DNA from: Streptomyces sp. B3I8
Lineage (GTDB): Bacteria; Actinomycetota; Actinomycetes; Streptomycetales; Streptomycetaceae
NCBI RefSeq assembly: GCF_030816915.1
Contig: NZ_JAUSYN010000002.1
Coordinates: forward strand, 4,787,501-4,851,500
Reading direction: 5' to 3'
DNA length: 64,000 nt
The notes under the pieces are model-generated. The model worked only from the letters and a program-made list of their open reading frames with translations, was not told where the DNA came from and did not search any database. A program made the translations under genes and the position numbers. Positions 1 through 9,099 of the stretch are shown piece by piece. Numbering within the stretch: the stretch's first letter is position 1; every line of letters begins with the position of its first letter.

Positions 1-1293
1 CTCTCCCAGTGGCGTATCCGCCTGCTGCTCCTCGCCTGCTGGATCGCGCCCGCGGGTTTCGTGGCCGGCGTGAGCGCGCAGAGCACGCTGCCCACGGACA
101 CCCTGTTCGGCCGCTGGATGCACGCCACCGGGTGGGCCGGGCCGCTGGTGACGCTCGGTTTCGCCGGCACCTGGGCGCTGCCGTTGCTCACCTCCGTCGT
201 CGCCGGTGACGTGTTCGCCTCGGAGGACCGGCTCGGCACCTGGCGCCACCTGCTCGTCGCCGTCCGCTCGCCCCGGCGGATCTTCGTGGCCAAGGTGTCG
301 GCCGGCCTCACCGTCGTCCTCCTGCTCGTGGCCGGGCTGGCCGCCTCCAGCACGGCCGGCGGCCTGCTCGCCGTCGGCGGCCAACCGCTGGCCGGCCTCG
401 ACGGGCACCTGCTCGCACCGGGGGACGCCGCCGGCACGGTCCTGCTCGCCTGGGCCTGCGTGCTCGCCCCCACCCTGGCCCTCGCCGGAATCGGGTTCCT
501 CGGGTCGGTGGTCCTCGGGCGCTCCCCGATGGGTCTGCTGCTGCCCGCGCTCGTCGCGCTGACGATGCAGCTCGCCCAGATGCTGCCGTTGCCGGTCGCC
601 GTGCGCCTGGCCCTGCCCGGCGACGCGTTCCTCACCTGGAAGGGCCTGTTCACCGAACCGGCGCAGCTCACTCCGCTCCTCATCGGCATGGCTGTCGGTC
701 TCCTGTGGGCCGTGACGGCGACGGCGCTGGCGTACGTCCTCTTCCTGCGGCGCGACTTCACCAACCCCGCCGACGACGGCTCGGCGCGCCGCGCGGTCAC
801 CAGGGCCGCACTGCCGCTCGCCGCGCTGCTCGGCGTGACGGTCGCGGTCGTGGCGGGGACGACCACCGCCGCGGGCTCCGGGATCGAGCAGGCCAAGGTG
901 GAACGCGCGCTCGCCACCGAGTTCGCCCACCTGTACCGCATGCAGACCGGGCAGCTCCACCGACCCGCCGTCACCGAGGCGCGGTTGAGGACCTCGGCGG
1001 CGTGCGCCAAGGCGGGCGTCCAGGACGGTGCCCGGGGTCCGGGCAACGACTGGCGGTGCGTCGTCTCCTGGCACCTGCCGGGTGTCACGGCCACCGGGTC
1101 GGCCGTCTACCAGCTCGACATCACGGCAGACGGGCGGTTCGTCGCGGACGGCGACGGACCGAAGGAGGTCAACGGGTACTTCCTGGTGCGCACGTCGACG
1201 GGAGACGCACCGAACCCGCTGTGGCAGTTCGACGGCGACGTCGACCTGCTCTCCGAGTCCCCGGACGCGCCGACCGACGCACCGACCCCCTGA
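1..1293 (+). CDS. ABC-2 type transporter permease (5' end outside window)
   Basis: The reading frame is open from the first base, so the true start lies upstream; about 430 residues are visible. The first two thirds hold at least six hydrophobic stretches typical of an ABC-2 export permease. The last ~150 residues, after a membrane segment near position 870, form a charged extracytoplasmic tail that includes the stretch TEFAHLYRMQTG, unusual for a plain permease and perhaps a sensor or partner-binding domain. Its ATPase partner would be upstream and is not visible. The next gene (secreted YncE/phosphoesterase) follows after 112 bp in the same direction and may belong to the same transcription unit. 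The substrate cannot be told from the sequence. Confidence 0.75.
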   Translation, partial: LSQWRIRLLLLACWIAPAGFVAGVSAQSTLPTDTLFGRWMHATGWAGPLVTLGFAGTWALPLLTSVVAGDVFASEDRLGTWRHLLVAVRSPRRIFVAKVSAGLTVVLLLVAGLAASSTAGGLLAVGGQPLAGLDGHLLAPGDAAGTVLLAWACVLAPTLALAGIGFLGSVVLGRSPMGLLLPALVALTMQLAQMLPLPVAVRLALPGDAFLTWKGLFTEPAQLTPLLIGMAVGLLWAVTATALAYVLFLRRDFTNPADDGSARRAVTRAALPLAALLGVTVAVVAGTTTAAGSGIEQAKVERALATEFAHLYRMQTGQLHRPAVTEARLRTSAACAKAGVQDGARGPGNDWRCVVSWHLPGVTATGSAVYQLDITADGRFVADGDGPKEVNGYFLVRTSTGDAPNPLWQFDGDVDLLSESPDAPTDAPTP

Positions 1294-1405
1294 TCTCCCT
1301 CCCCGCCCCCTGCACTCTTTCCCCCGCTCCCCTGAGCTCCTTCCCCGCTCCCCTGAACTCCCTTTCCGGCCACCCCCCGACTCTCCGGATCCCCGAAGGA
1401 TTGAA

Positions 1406-4156
1406 ATGCAGATAGCACGCCGCCGTACGCAGGCCGGGAAGATCTCCTACGACCTGCTGGGCAGACGCGTCAGCCGCCGGGCCACGCTGGTCACGGCCTG
1501 CATCACCACGGCCGCCCTGGCCACCGGCGCAGCCGTCGCCGAGACCCGCCAGTTCGGCACCGACCAGGTCGGCCAGGTCACCGACAGGGGCCAGGTCGTC
1601 TCCGCCGACCAGTACGTCGCCCCGTACGGCGACCGCCTCGTCCTCGACGACGGCAAGATCATGTCGTCGACGGTCAGCCCCGACGGCAGCCACCTCGCCG
1701 CCTCGGTCACCGACGGCGACGCCTCGCTGGTCGTCGTGGACCTCACGACCGGCCGGATCAAGCAGCGCGTCGGCACCAACGCCGCCGACGACCTGCGCAT
1801 CGGCAGCAACGCCGTCGGTCAGGAAGGCCCCGCCTATTCGCCCGACGGCAAGCAGCTCTGGCTGGGCCAGCTCGACGGCTACACCAAGTTCACCGTGAAC
1901 GAGGACGGCACCCTCGCCGACCCGGTGACCGTCAAGATCCCGGCCGACGGCAGCAAGCAGGCCCTGGCCGCCGCTGCCGTGTTCTCCGCCGACGGCTCCA
2001 CCATGTACGCCGCGGTCAACGGCCAGAACCGGGTGGTCGCGATCGACGCGGCGACCGGCGCCGTCAAGCAGAACTGGACGGTGGGCAACGCCCCGCGCGG
2101 CATGGCCCGCGTCGGCGACAAGCTCTACGTCAGCAACGAGGGCGGCCGGCCCGCGAAGGCCGGGGATCCCACGCTCAACTCCTACGGCACGCAGGTGCCG
2201 GCCGACCCGAAGACCGGCGCGACCACCACCGGCACGGTCAGCGTCATCGACCTGGCCGCCCCCTCCGCCGCCGTCCGCACCATCGACGTCGGCCTGCACC
2301 CGACCGCCGTGTACGCCCGGCACGGCGCGGTGTTCGTCACCAACACCGCCGACAACAACGTGTCGGTCATCGACACCGCCAAGGACAAGGTCGTCCAGAC
2401 CATCTCCACCCAGCCGTGGCCGGAGGCCTCCGTCGGCTACGAGCCCGACGCGGTGACCCTCACCGACGACGGCCGCCTGCTGGTGACGCTCGGCCGTGCC
2501 AACGCCGTCGCCGTCTACCGCTACACCTCCCCGCAGGAGCCGGTCGGTTACGTCGGCCTCCTCCCGACGGACTACTTCCCGGCCGAGATCACCACCGTGG
2601 GCAAGAAGGTCGTCGTCTCCCACACCCGCGGCATCGACGCGCGCCGCCCCGCCGCCGCCGGCCGCGGCACCCACGACACGACCTCCAGCCTGACCCAGTT
2701 CACCCTGCCCAGCGACCGCGCCGTCCGGGCACAGACCGCCAAGGTCTTCCAGCAGAACGGCTGGACCGGCCACGCCGTCCAGTCGGCCAAGGGACACGGC
2801 AAGGCCAAGCCGCAGCCGGTCCCGAAGCGGCTCGGCGACCCGTCGACGATCAAGCACGTCTTCCTGATCGTCAAGGAGAACCGCACCTACGACCAGGTGC
2901 TCGGCGACGTCCCCGAGGGCAACGGCGACCCCTCGCTGACCCAGTTCGGCGAGAACGTGACGCCGAACCAGCACGCGCTGGCGAAGCAGTTCGGCCTGTA
3001 CGACAACACCTACGACATCGGTACCAACTCCGCCGAGGGCCATAACTGGCTCATGCAGGCCGACAACCCCGAGTACACCGAGTCCTCGGCCGGCGAGTAC
3101 AAGCGCAGCTACGACACCGAGGACGACGCCCTCGGCCACCAGAAGACCGGCTTCCTGTGGACGGGCGCGCAGGCGGCCGGCAGAAGCGTGCGGGACTTCG
3201 GCGAGTTCCAGCAGTTCCTGACCAAGCCGTCGGGCGCGAGCTGGCAGAACCTGTACTGCGACGCCAAGAACATGGACGCGACCGGCCAGGCCACCGCGTA
3301 CCCGTTGAAGTCCTCCTCGCCGATCCCGTCGCTCAACAGCGTCTCGGTGCCCGGCTTCCCGAAGTTCGACACCAGCGTCCCGGACCTGTACCGGTACGGA
3401 ATCTGGAAGCAGGACTTCGAGAGGAACGGTCCGGCGAACCTGAACATGTTCTGGCTCTCCAGCGACCACACCGGCGGCCCGGCCGGCCCGGCCGCCCAGG
3501 TCGCCGACAACGACCTCGCCACCGGCAGGATCATCGACAAGATCTCGCACAGCAAGTACTGGAAGGACTCGGCGATCTTCGTCGTCGAGGACGACTCCCA
3601 GGCCGGCCTCGACCACGTCGACGGCCACCGCGCCCCGATCCAGATCATCAGCCCCTGGGCGCAGCACGGCACCGTCGACAGCCACTACTACTCGCAGATC
3701 ACGATGATCCGCACCATTGAGCAGATCCTCGGGATCCACCCGATGAACCAGAAGGACAGCGCGGCCACCCCCATGCAGGGCGCGTTCTCCAAGCGGCCCG
3801 ACTACACGCCGTTCACCGCCCTGCCGAACCGCACCTCGCTGACCGACGGGCTGAAGACCCCGCCGTCCTGCGGAGTGGACACCCCCGCCGCGCAGGACCC
3901 GAAGGCGGCGGCCGTACCGTCCGCGAAGGTCCCGGCGGACAAGGCGTCCCTCGCCGCCGCGTGGGACACCTGGAAGTCAAAGCAGCGCCTGACCGGCCCG
4001 CACGCCGTCCCCGACTACGCCAACCCGGCCCAGATGAACCACCTCACCTGGTACCAGACGCACAACTGGGCCCGTCCGTACCCCGGCGAGAAGAAGATCT
4101 TCGCCCCGAACGGCGTGCCCGGCGCGTTCATCCCGTCGGCGGAGTCCGACGGCTGA
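1406..4156 (+). CDS. Bifunctional YncE-type beta-propeller / alkaline phosphatase-like phosphoesterase, exported
   Basis: The product has 916 residues. A basic N-terminus (QIARRRTQ) and a hydrophobic segment at about residues 28-48 look like a signal anchor, so it probably acts outside the membrane. Residues ~60-470 are a beta-propeller with repeated D-G and V-S-V-I-D elements of the YncE/lactonase type. Residues ~485-790 are a phosphoesterase domain (PF04185-like) opening with LIVKENRTYDQ and containing the metal-site-like segment VDGHRAPI near 736. ATG 1406 was chosen because GAAGGA lies just upstream and the signal segment follows directly; the frame is open further upstream but that part reads as intergenic. 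The fusion is common in actinobacteria; the natural substrate is not known to me. A hairpin follows the stop. Confidence 0.85.
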   Translation: MQIARRRTQAGKISYDLLGRRVSRRATLVTACITTAALATGAAVAETRQFGTDQVGQVTDRGQVVSADQYVAPYGDRLVLDDGKIMSSTVSPDGSHLAASVTDGDASLVVVDLTTGRIKQRVGTNAADDLRIGSNAVGQEGPAYSPDGKQLWLGQLDGYTKFTVNEDGTLADPVTVKIPADGSKQALAAAAVFSADGSTMYAAVNGQNRVVAIDAATGAVKQNWTVGNAPRGMARVGDKLYVSNEGGRPAKAGDPTLNSYGTQVPADPKTGATTTGTVSVIDLAAPSAAVRTIDVGLHPTAVYARHGAVFVTNTADNNVSVIDTAKDKVVQTISTQPWPEASVGYEPDAVTLTDDGRLLVTLGRANAVAVYRYTSPQEPVGYVGLLPTDYFPAEITTVGKKVVVSHTRGIDARRPAAAGRGTHDTTSSLTQFTLPSDRAVRAQTAKVFQQNGWTGHAVQSAKGHGKAKPQPVPKRLGDPSTIKHVFLIVKENRTYDQVLGDVPEGNGDPSLTQFGENVTPNQHALAKQFGLYDNTYDIGTNSAEGHNWLMQADNPEYTESSAGEYKRSYDTEDDALGHQKTGFLWTGAQAAGRSVRDFGEFQQFLTKPSGASWQNLYCDAKNMDATGQATAYPLKSSSPIPSLNSVSVPGFPKFDTSVPDLYRYGIWKQDFERNGPANLNMFWLSSDHTGGPAGPAAQVADNDLATGRIIDKISHSKYWKDSAIFVVEDDSQAGLDHVDGHRAPIQIISPWAQHGTVDSHYYSQITMIRTIEQILGIHPMNQKDSAATPMQGAFSKRPDYTPFTALPNRTSLTDGLKTPPSCGVDTPAAQDPKAAAVPSAKVPADKASLAAAWDTWKSKQRLTGPHAVPDYANPAQMNHLTWYQTHNWARPYPGEKKIFAPNGVPGAFIPSAESDG

Positions 4157-4173
4157 CGCACGCCCCCCACCCG

Positions 4174-4208
4174 CGACCCCTGGCAGGCATGGCACCCGCC
4201 AGGGGTCG
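4174..4208 (+). terminator. Factor-independent terminator hairpin after the phosphoesterase gene
   Basis: Perfect 11-bp inverted repeat (CGACCCCTGGC at 4174-4184 and its complement at 4198-4208) with a 13-nt loop, 18 bp after the stop codon. No T-run follows, as is usual in Streptomyces. Confidence 0.7.
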
Positions 4209-4273
4209 TCCCATGCCCTCGGACGCCGGTATAGGGCGGCCCTCGCCCGCCACAGCGGCGCCGGCGCCCCGAC

Positions 4274-4420
4274 GGCCCCTTCCGCTCCACCGTCCTCCCG
4301 CTCGGCGGACGGCCCGACGGCCCCGATGGCCCCTTCGGCTCCACCGTCTCCCCGCTCGGCGGACGGCCCGACGGCCCCGATGGCCCCTTCGGCTCCACCG
4401 TCTCCCCGCGCGGCTGACGC
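4274..4420. repeat. 54-bp tandem repeat, about 2.7 copies
   Basis: Units begin at 4274, 4328 and 4382. The second and third are nearly identical; the first differs at a few bases and the third is partial. The repeat fills most of the 317-bp gap between the phosphoesterase gene and the convergent ATPase gene. The period is a multiple of 3, but no credible gene uses it. Confidence 0.85.
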
Positions 4421-4473
4421 AGGGAGCGCGGTCGTCCGGACCGGCCGCGCTCGGCCAAGCCCGGTCCGAGCGC

Positions 4474-4962
4474 TCACGCGCCCCACTCCGCCCACACCGT
4501 CTTGCCCGGCCCGTTGACGCGCGGTTCCGCGCCCCAGCGGTCGGCCAGGGCCGCGACGAGGAGGAGGCCGCGTCCGGACTCCTGGTCGCCGGGTGGCTGC
4601 CGCAGCGACAGCAGCGGCACCCGCTCGCCCCGCGCGTCGGACACCTCGACCCGCACGAGCCGCCCGACGGCCACGAGCCGCACGGCGAAGTCCCGCCCCG
4701 GCACACGACCGTGCCGCACGGCGTTGGCAACGAGCTCGGCGGTGACGAGCGTGACGGTCTCGTTGACGTCCGAGCCGTACGGGAAACCCCACGCGTCGAG
4801 CCGATGCGAAACGAGCCGCCGCGCGAGCCGCGCACCACGCGGAGTGGAGGTGAACCGCATGGCGAACTTGAGCCCTGCGGGGACCGGTTCGGCGGGACGG
4901 CAGGCGGCGCCGGTGGCTGGGGCTCCGGCCTCTGCCGTGATGGGGGAGGGGCGTTCGTTCAT
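4474..4962 (-). CDS. RsbW/SpoIIAB-like ATP-binding protein (HATPase_c)
   Basis: The product has 162 residues and belongs to the small stand-alone GHKL ATPases that are abundant in Streptomyces and related to anti-sigma-factor serine kinases. The N-box is visible as ELVANAVRHG, followed by a G-box-like SGRGLLLVAALADRWG. There is no sensor or membrane domain, so it probably acts in the cytoplasm on a sigma factor or anti-anti-sigma protein, but no partner gene lies beside it. ATG 4962 (protein MNERPSP) was preferred over the longer frame to 5082 because GGTGGGGG precedes it and the extension is Arg-rich and low-complexity. It is transcribed away from the monooxygenase-like gene at 5270. Targets cannot be inferred. 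Confidence 0.75.
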   Translation of the reverse strand: MNERPSPITAEAGAPATGAACRPAEPVPAGLKFAMRFTSTPRGARLARRLVSHRLDAWGFPYGSDVNETVTLVTAELVANAVRHGRVPGRDFAVRLVAVGRLVRVEVSDARGERVPLLSLRQPPGDQESGRGLLLVAALADRWGAEPRVNGPGKTVWAEWGA

Positions 4963-5269
4963 GCCCCCACCGTCGACCCCGCGCATCCCCCGCGACGATC
5001 CCCGACGCGCCCACAGCCGCCCCCGTAGGCAGCGCCACGCCTGCCGTGGGCGACGGACGGCAGTGCGTGCTCCGCACGGCAACCGACCTGTTCACGACAC
5101 GAGTTGCCCGCACCCCCCCACCACCGGATCGCGGAAAACCGCGCCCCGGTGCCGCCCGTCGCCCTTCGAATCCCTGGAGAAAGAACCCGACGGGGGGACG
5201 GGCGAAAACGTGCGGTACGTTCGCAGCAATGCCCTGGTCCGCCCGGCGGGGCCGCCCTACCGTGGCGCC
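4963..5269. other. Divergent intergenic region, 307 bp
   Basis: It separates the ATPase gene (minus) from the monooxygenase-like gene (plus) and must hold both promoters. I see no clear operator palindrome, RNA gene or ORF with convincing codon usage in it. Confidence 0.4.
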
Positions 5270-5719
5270 ATGAGCGAGCACTCGGAAGTACCCGTCGCCC
5301 CCGCTGTCCCCGTCGCGCCTGTTGAGTCCGTTGCATCCGGTGATGCCGTCGAGGACGTTGAGCCCGCCATGCCCGTGGGGGCGTTCGAACCGCCCTACTA
5401 CGTGGCTGTGTTCAGTACGGTGCGCAGCGCCGAGCAGGACGGGTACCGCGAGACCAACGCGCGGATGGAGGAGTTGGTGAAGGACGTCCCCGGGTACCTG
5501 GGGATGGATCACGCGCAGACCCCCGGCGGGCTGGGCATCACCGTCGGGTACTTCCGGGACGCCGACGCGCTCGCCGCGTGGCGGAGCGATGCCGAGCACC
5601 GGGCGGCGCGGCGGCGGGGGCGGGCCGAGTGGTACGAGCGGTACACGCTGCACGTGGCGAAGGTGGAGCGGAGCCACGGGTTCGTGCGGCCGGAGGCCGA
5701 GGCGGAGGCGGAGGGGTGA
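5270..5719 (+). CDS. Antibiotic biosynthesis monooxygenase (ABM)-fold protein
   Basis: The product has 149 residues. After a ~40-residue Pro/Val/Ala-rich leader, residues ~43-140 form one ABM/dimeric alpha-beta barrel unit: YYVAVFSTVR as first strand, a helix with the ARMEELVKDVPGYLG pattern, then ITVGYFRDADALAAWR, the family's usual helix. Members include quinone-forming monooxygenases and heme-degrading or merely structural proteins, so a specific reaction should not be assumed. ATG 5270 is the only start giving this length; the upstream in-frame extension is Arg-rich shadow sequence. No Shine-Dalgarno is obvious. The C-terminus is a run of acidic and alanine residues. The genes beside it give no pathway context. 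Confidence 0.7.
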   Translation: MSEHSEVPVAPAVPVAPVESVASGDAVEDVEPAMPVGAFEPPYYVAVFSTVRSAEQDGYRETNARMEELVKDVPGYLGMDHAQTPGGLGITVGYFRDADALAAWRSDAEHRAARRRGRAEWYERYTLHVAKVERSHGFVRPEAEAEAEG

Positions 5720-6334
5720 GGCCGGTACGTACACCCTGAGAAGTCCGGAACCCTACGGTGGGTGAGGGGCGTCCGGCCCGGAGCGGGTGGGCCGTTCGGC
5801 CCATGTGCCGGGGTGGGGAGAACCAGGAGCATTGCCGGTGACCGGCAGGGAGACCGCAGGCCGGGGAGGAGTCACGGGGCTCGTGTCCGAGGTCCGCTTC
5901 CCGGGGTCACCGGCCGTTCCGGCTCGGTCTTCTCGTCTGCGGGAGCCGGGACGGGCGGGCTCTCTCGCCGGTCACCGTCCGGGCCACCCGCCTGCCACCC
6001 CGGACGGTCGTCCGCCCCGTCCCCGGCGCCGGTGCGCCCGTGTGCTGGCCGCCCCTGACGCACCGGCCACCCCGGGGACGCGGCGGACGTGCGGGCCCGT
6101 CCGCCCCGGCGTACCGGCCCCTTGGTCGGCCCGCGTCGACGAAGCCCGGCGTACCCGCGCCCGTATCGATGAACGGCGCCCGTGTCGACCTGAGTCGACG
6201 CACACCGCCCGAGCCCGTACGGACTTCGTCGCCGCCCCGCCCTCGCCCCCCGTTGTCAGACCCGCCCTCTATGGTCGCGGCAACGCCAACGCGGCCGCTG
6301 GGGCCGCCGGTTGAGGTCGACAAGGAGCCGCTCC
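5720..6334. other. 615-bp gap without a supported gene
   Basis: Very GC-rich sequence between the ABM gene and the DUF6924 gene. Open frames exist on both strands but have no recognisable motif, ribosome binding site or consistent third-position bias. I see nothing in it that I can name. Confidence 0.4.
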
Positions 6335-6787
6335 GTGCGCACACTGCCGAGGACCGATGAGGACTACCCGCCCATGCTGGTGATCCGCACCGACTACCGG
6401 GACGACGAGGGCTGGCAGGATGTGCGGGCCGCCCTGGACCAGCCGTGGGTCCTCGACGAGCACGACAGCGTCAAGGAGGAGATCCTCTTCGTCGAGGATC
6501 CCGCGTGGGCGGACGCGGAGCCCGCCGAGATCCTCGACGCCCTCACCGCGTCGGAGGAGGGCGGGGAGCCGGCCGAGTGCGGCTGGGCGGTGGTCTTCCT
6601 CGCCGACCGCACCGGCATGGAGCGCGGGAAGCCGTCGCTGCTCGCGGTGAGCACCGACCCCGAGGAGGAGACGCCCCCGTTCCGCATACTCGCCCGGGTC
6701 ACACCGCACGAGATGCACTGCAACCTGGCGATCTCCAACATGGACTTCTCCGACTTCGAGGGGTGGGACGCCGAGGCACTGTCCTGA
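6335..6787 (+). CDS. DUF6924-type conserved hypothetical protein
   Basis: The product has 150 residues, is acidic and has no signal or membrane segment. Features resembling DUF6924 are the N-terminal LVIRTDYRDDEGW strand-turn, a central WAVVFLADRTGM strand, and a late FRILARVTPHEMHCNLAISNMDFSDF stretch. The function of the family is unknown to me. GTG 6335 was chosen because AAGGAG at 6322-6327 lies seven bases before it; the open frame begins at TTG 6311, ahead of that site. The downstream neighbour is a convergent GNAT gene 40 bp away, so this is probably a single-gene unit. Confidence 0.7.
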   Translation: MRTLPRTDEDYPPMLVIRTDYRDDEGWQDVRAALDQPWVLDEHDSVKEEILFVEDPAWADAEPAEILDALTASEEGGEPAECGWAVVFLADRTGMERGKPSLLAVSTDPEEETPPFRILARVTPHEMHCNLAISNMDFSDFEGWDAEALS

Positions 6788-6826
6788 CCCGCGGGGCGGC
6801 CCGGCTCCCGGTTCCGGGCGCGTGGC

Positions 6827-7624
6827 TCAGCTCCAGGACGCCGGCGGCCGGTACAGCTCGTACTCCGCCACGGTCTCGAAGCCCATCCGCGCGTACACGG
6901 GGGCTCCCAGGCCGCTGGCCTGCAGTGTGCCGACGCGCAGTCCGCGCCGTCGGCCCTCCTCCAGCGCGGCGGCGGTGAGCGCCGCCCCGATGCCCCGGCG
7001 GCGGTGTTCCTCGGCCGTCGCCACGAGGTAGACGCCGGCCACGCCGTGGGCGTCGAACAGGAGGGCGGTGCCCACGGCCTGCCCGCCCTCACGCGCGACG
7101 AACCGCACGGCGCGAGGGTCCCGCGCCCAGTCCTGCTCGATGCCCACCACGGGGTCCGTCAGCTCCGGTCCGACACCGAAGGAGGGGCCGTAGGCCCGGA
7201 CCCACTCGGCGCAGGTCCCGGGGTCCGCGCCCGAGAGCACCTCGATCTCCACCCCCGGCGGCGTCGGCACGCCGGCCACCCGGTCGAGTGCGACGGTCAT
7301 GACGGGCATGGCACCGACCCGTTCGAACCCCTGCTCGGCCAGCCGGTCGCCGGTGCCGGTCGCGCTGTCCGGCGCCACCCACCACATCCAGGGCACGCCG
7401 GCCAGCTCTGTTCTGGCGCGGGCGACAGCCTGCCGCACGTCGTTCCCGTCCCTGTCCCCCTCCCCGTCGCGCAGTCGGATCACCGCGTTGAGCTGAGGGT
7501 GCGCGATACCGCTGCGGTAGTGCGTGAGCGTGTCGTCGCTGCGGCCCGCCGCACCCCAACCGAGCCAGTAAGCCCGGCAATTGGCGAGCTGTGGGGCGAG
7601 TTCGTCAGTGCTGTCGACGGTCAT
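6827..7624 (-). CDS. GNAT family N-acetyltransferase
   Basis: The product has 265 residues. The C-terminal half is a GNAT domain: VYLVATAEEHRRRGIGAALT contains the acetyl-CoA pyrophosphate-binding R-x-x-G-x-G/A signature near residues 208-216, followed by a helix and the usual APVYARMGFETVAEYELY strand-helix near the end. The N-terminal ~120 residues are a divergent half that in long family members is a second, degenerate GNAT fold. Acceptor substrate is not predictable. ATG 7624 is the first start in a frame with clean coding bias; only a weak AGG precedes it. It converges with the DUF6924 gene and stands alone. Confidence 0.8.
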   Translation of the reverse strand: MTVDSTDELAPQLANCRAYWLGWGAAGRSDDTLTHYRSGIAHPQLNAVIRLRDGEGDRDGNDVRQAVARARTELAGVPWMWWVAPDSATGTGDRLAEQGFERVGAMPVMTVALDRVAGVPTPPGVEIEVLSGADPGTCAEWVRAYGPSFGVGPELTDPVVGIEQDWARDPRAVRFVAREGGQAVGTALLFDAHGVAGVYLVATAEEHRRRGIGAALTAAALEEGRRRGLRVGTLQASGLGAPVYARMGFETVAEYELYRPPASWS

Positions 7625-7779
7625 GCCGGAAACCTACCGGCCCGCTCGCGCCGGACGCCGCCGCCACGGCCGAGCACCGGCCGAACGGCGACGAACGCAA
7701 TCGATCACCGTTTCGGCGACGGACGGCGAAGACGGCACCGGCACGGTCGCCCCCCGCCCGCCTCGACGACGCGGCGGCG

Positions 7780-8068
7780 ATGGCCGAGGCGGCCACGGCG
7801 GTAGGCGCGCTCACCCACCCCGACTGCGCCGACGCCTGCGTGCTGTGGTGCTCCGGCCCCCGTACCGCTGTACTGCACGGCACCTTCGACGGCGTACGCG
7901 CCGGTCTCAATTCCTCCCCGCCGCGCCACGTCGCCCCGCCACGAACTGGACCGGGTGCTGGACACGCTCGCCGACGACCTCGTCGCCCAACTCGCCGACA
8001 GGCCGGGCGGCGGCGAGTACGTACGGGGCCGGGACCCGCACTGGTGGGACCGCTGCCCGGGGCGGTGA
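7780..8068 (+). pseudogene. Broken small conserved gene (frameshift near 7915-7945)
   Basis: Frame 1 from ATG 7780 encodes a credible stretch (DCADACVLWCSGPRTAVLHG then FDGVRAGLN). Credible coding then continues in a different frame as HELDRVLDTLADDLVAQLAD and on to DPHWWDRCPGR with a stop at 8066-8068. The two pieces read as one ~95-residue protein once the frame is changed between 7915 and 7945. I do not recognise the family. A sequencing error is the alternative explanation. The next ~350 bp (8069-8424) hold no gene I can support. Confidence 0.4.
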
Positions 8069-8424
8069 CCGTATCGAGGGCTCACCGGACGGTGCTACCG
8101 CGAGTGGCGGTACCTGCGGTGGTGACCGCCCCGCTCCGGTGCGGCGTCCGGCGGGAAGGGCTCCGGCTCCGTCTCCTCGAACCCGATGTCGGCGGCGTCA
8201 CCGAAGTCCGGGGCGCGAAACGGGTCCGTGACCGGCGGCGGCGACGCCGCGGCAGTACCGCGGGGCGCCCCTTCGGGGGCGGAGAACAGCGAGATCGAGT
8301 CGATGAGAGGGCTTCCGTTCGTGACCGGAGGAGGGAGCGGGAGAGCGCGCGGAACGAACCCGCGACGACGCGCGGAATCGGCCCGCGGCGACTGGTGCCG
8401 CCGCGCGTTGAACGCGCGGCGGGC

Positions 8425-8646
8425 CTAGAGCTTGTTGAGCTTGGAGTACGGGCTGGGAATCCGTGCCTGCGTCGCACCGAAGTCGACGAGGGCCGCGATC
8501 CCCTCCTCCATGCCGACGACCCGGCCGAGGCCGTACATGTCGTGCGTGACTCGGTCGCCCACGGCGAAGTGCTTGGGCGGCGGGGGGACCGGAGCCTTGA
8601 AGGGGCTCGTGGGCAGATGGCGTCTGGGAACCGCTGGCTTTGTCAT
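8425..8646 (-). CDS. Small conserved hypothetical protein with a CarD/KOW-like core
   Basis: The product has 73 residues. A basic, proline-rich N-terminus (TKPAVPRRHLP and PVPPPPKHF) is followed by FAVGDRVTHDMYGLGRVVGM and ALVDFGATQARI. The pattern of G-D-x-V-x-H then G-x-G-x-V is seen in small beta-barrel modules such as the RNA polymerase-interaction domain of CarD/CdnL, where it reads as a barrier-strand element. It is far too short to be CarD itself. ATG 8646 gives the natural length; the minus-strand frame is open further upstream but there runs through the decayed TetR/ABC region. I infer an ancestral nucleic-acid or polymerase-binding role only weakly. Confidence 0.65.
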   Translation of the reverse strand: MTKPAVPRRHLPTSPFKAPVPPPPKHFAVGDRVTHDMYGLGRVVGMEEGIAALVDFGATQARIPSPYSKLNKL

Positions 8647-8759
8647 CGCTACCAGTATGCGCCCATCCGGGCCCGCCCGGGCGATCCCGGCCGTCGCCGT
8701 ATCCGACCGCTCCCCCTCCACACCCCCTCCGTGTACGGGTCCGCGGTGGGTCGCGCCCA

Positions 8760-9070
8760 ACGGATGGTGGAGGCGACCGGGTGGGGCGGGGGCAGCCTGG
8801 CGTGCAGTGGAGAAATCCGTTGATTGGGCACGGGATCCTGGGGGCGGTGTCCGAGCGCACCCGACAGGGCGACCGCCCCGCGGTCCAGGGAAAGGGTGCC
8901 GGCCGGAATCTTCAGCAGGGTGGACTTCCCGGCCCCGTTCTCCCCGACGACGGCCGCGAGCTCCCCGGTGCGACGGCGAGATCGGCACCGCGCAGGACGG
9001 ACCGCCTTCCGTAGGACTTGTGCACGTCATGGGCCCGAAGTACGGGCGCGGACGCTGTTTCGGCGGGCAT
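8760..9070 (-). pseudogene. Remnant of an ABC transporter ATP-binding gene
   Basis: From ATG 9070 the minus strand encodes VLRAHDVHKSYGRRSVLRGADLAVAPG, the standard start of an ABC ATPase. The frame then shifts and continues as ELAAVVGENGAGKSTLLKIPAGTL, a complete Walker A, and on to ALSGALGHRPQDP. After about 90 residues similarity stops: the Q-loop, signature and Walker B are absent. The gene is thus both frameshifted (near 8960-8970) and truncated. Its start abuts the end of a decayed TetR gene on the same strand, so a regulator-exporter unit has been lost. Confidence 0.75.
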
Positions 9071-9099
9071 ACGAAGTTTCCTGGGACTGTCCGACCGCA

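Noticed and set aside
1169..3739. 856-codon open frame on the minus strand
   Set aside because: It lies fully antisense to the phosphoesterase gene; it is Val/Arg/Gly-rich low-complexity shadow sequence produced by high GC third positions.
5787..6344. Overlapping plus and minus open frames in the 5.7-6.3 kb gap
   Set aside because: Both are Arg/Pro/Gly-rich without motif, start signal or consistent third-position bias.
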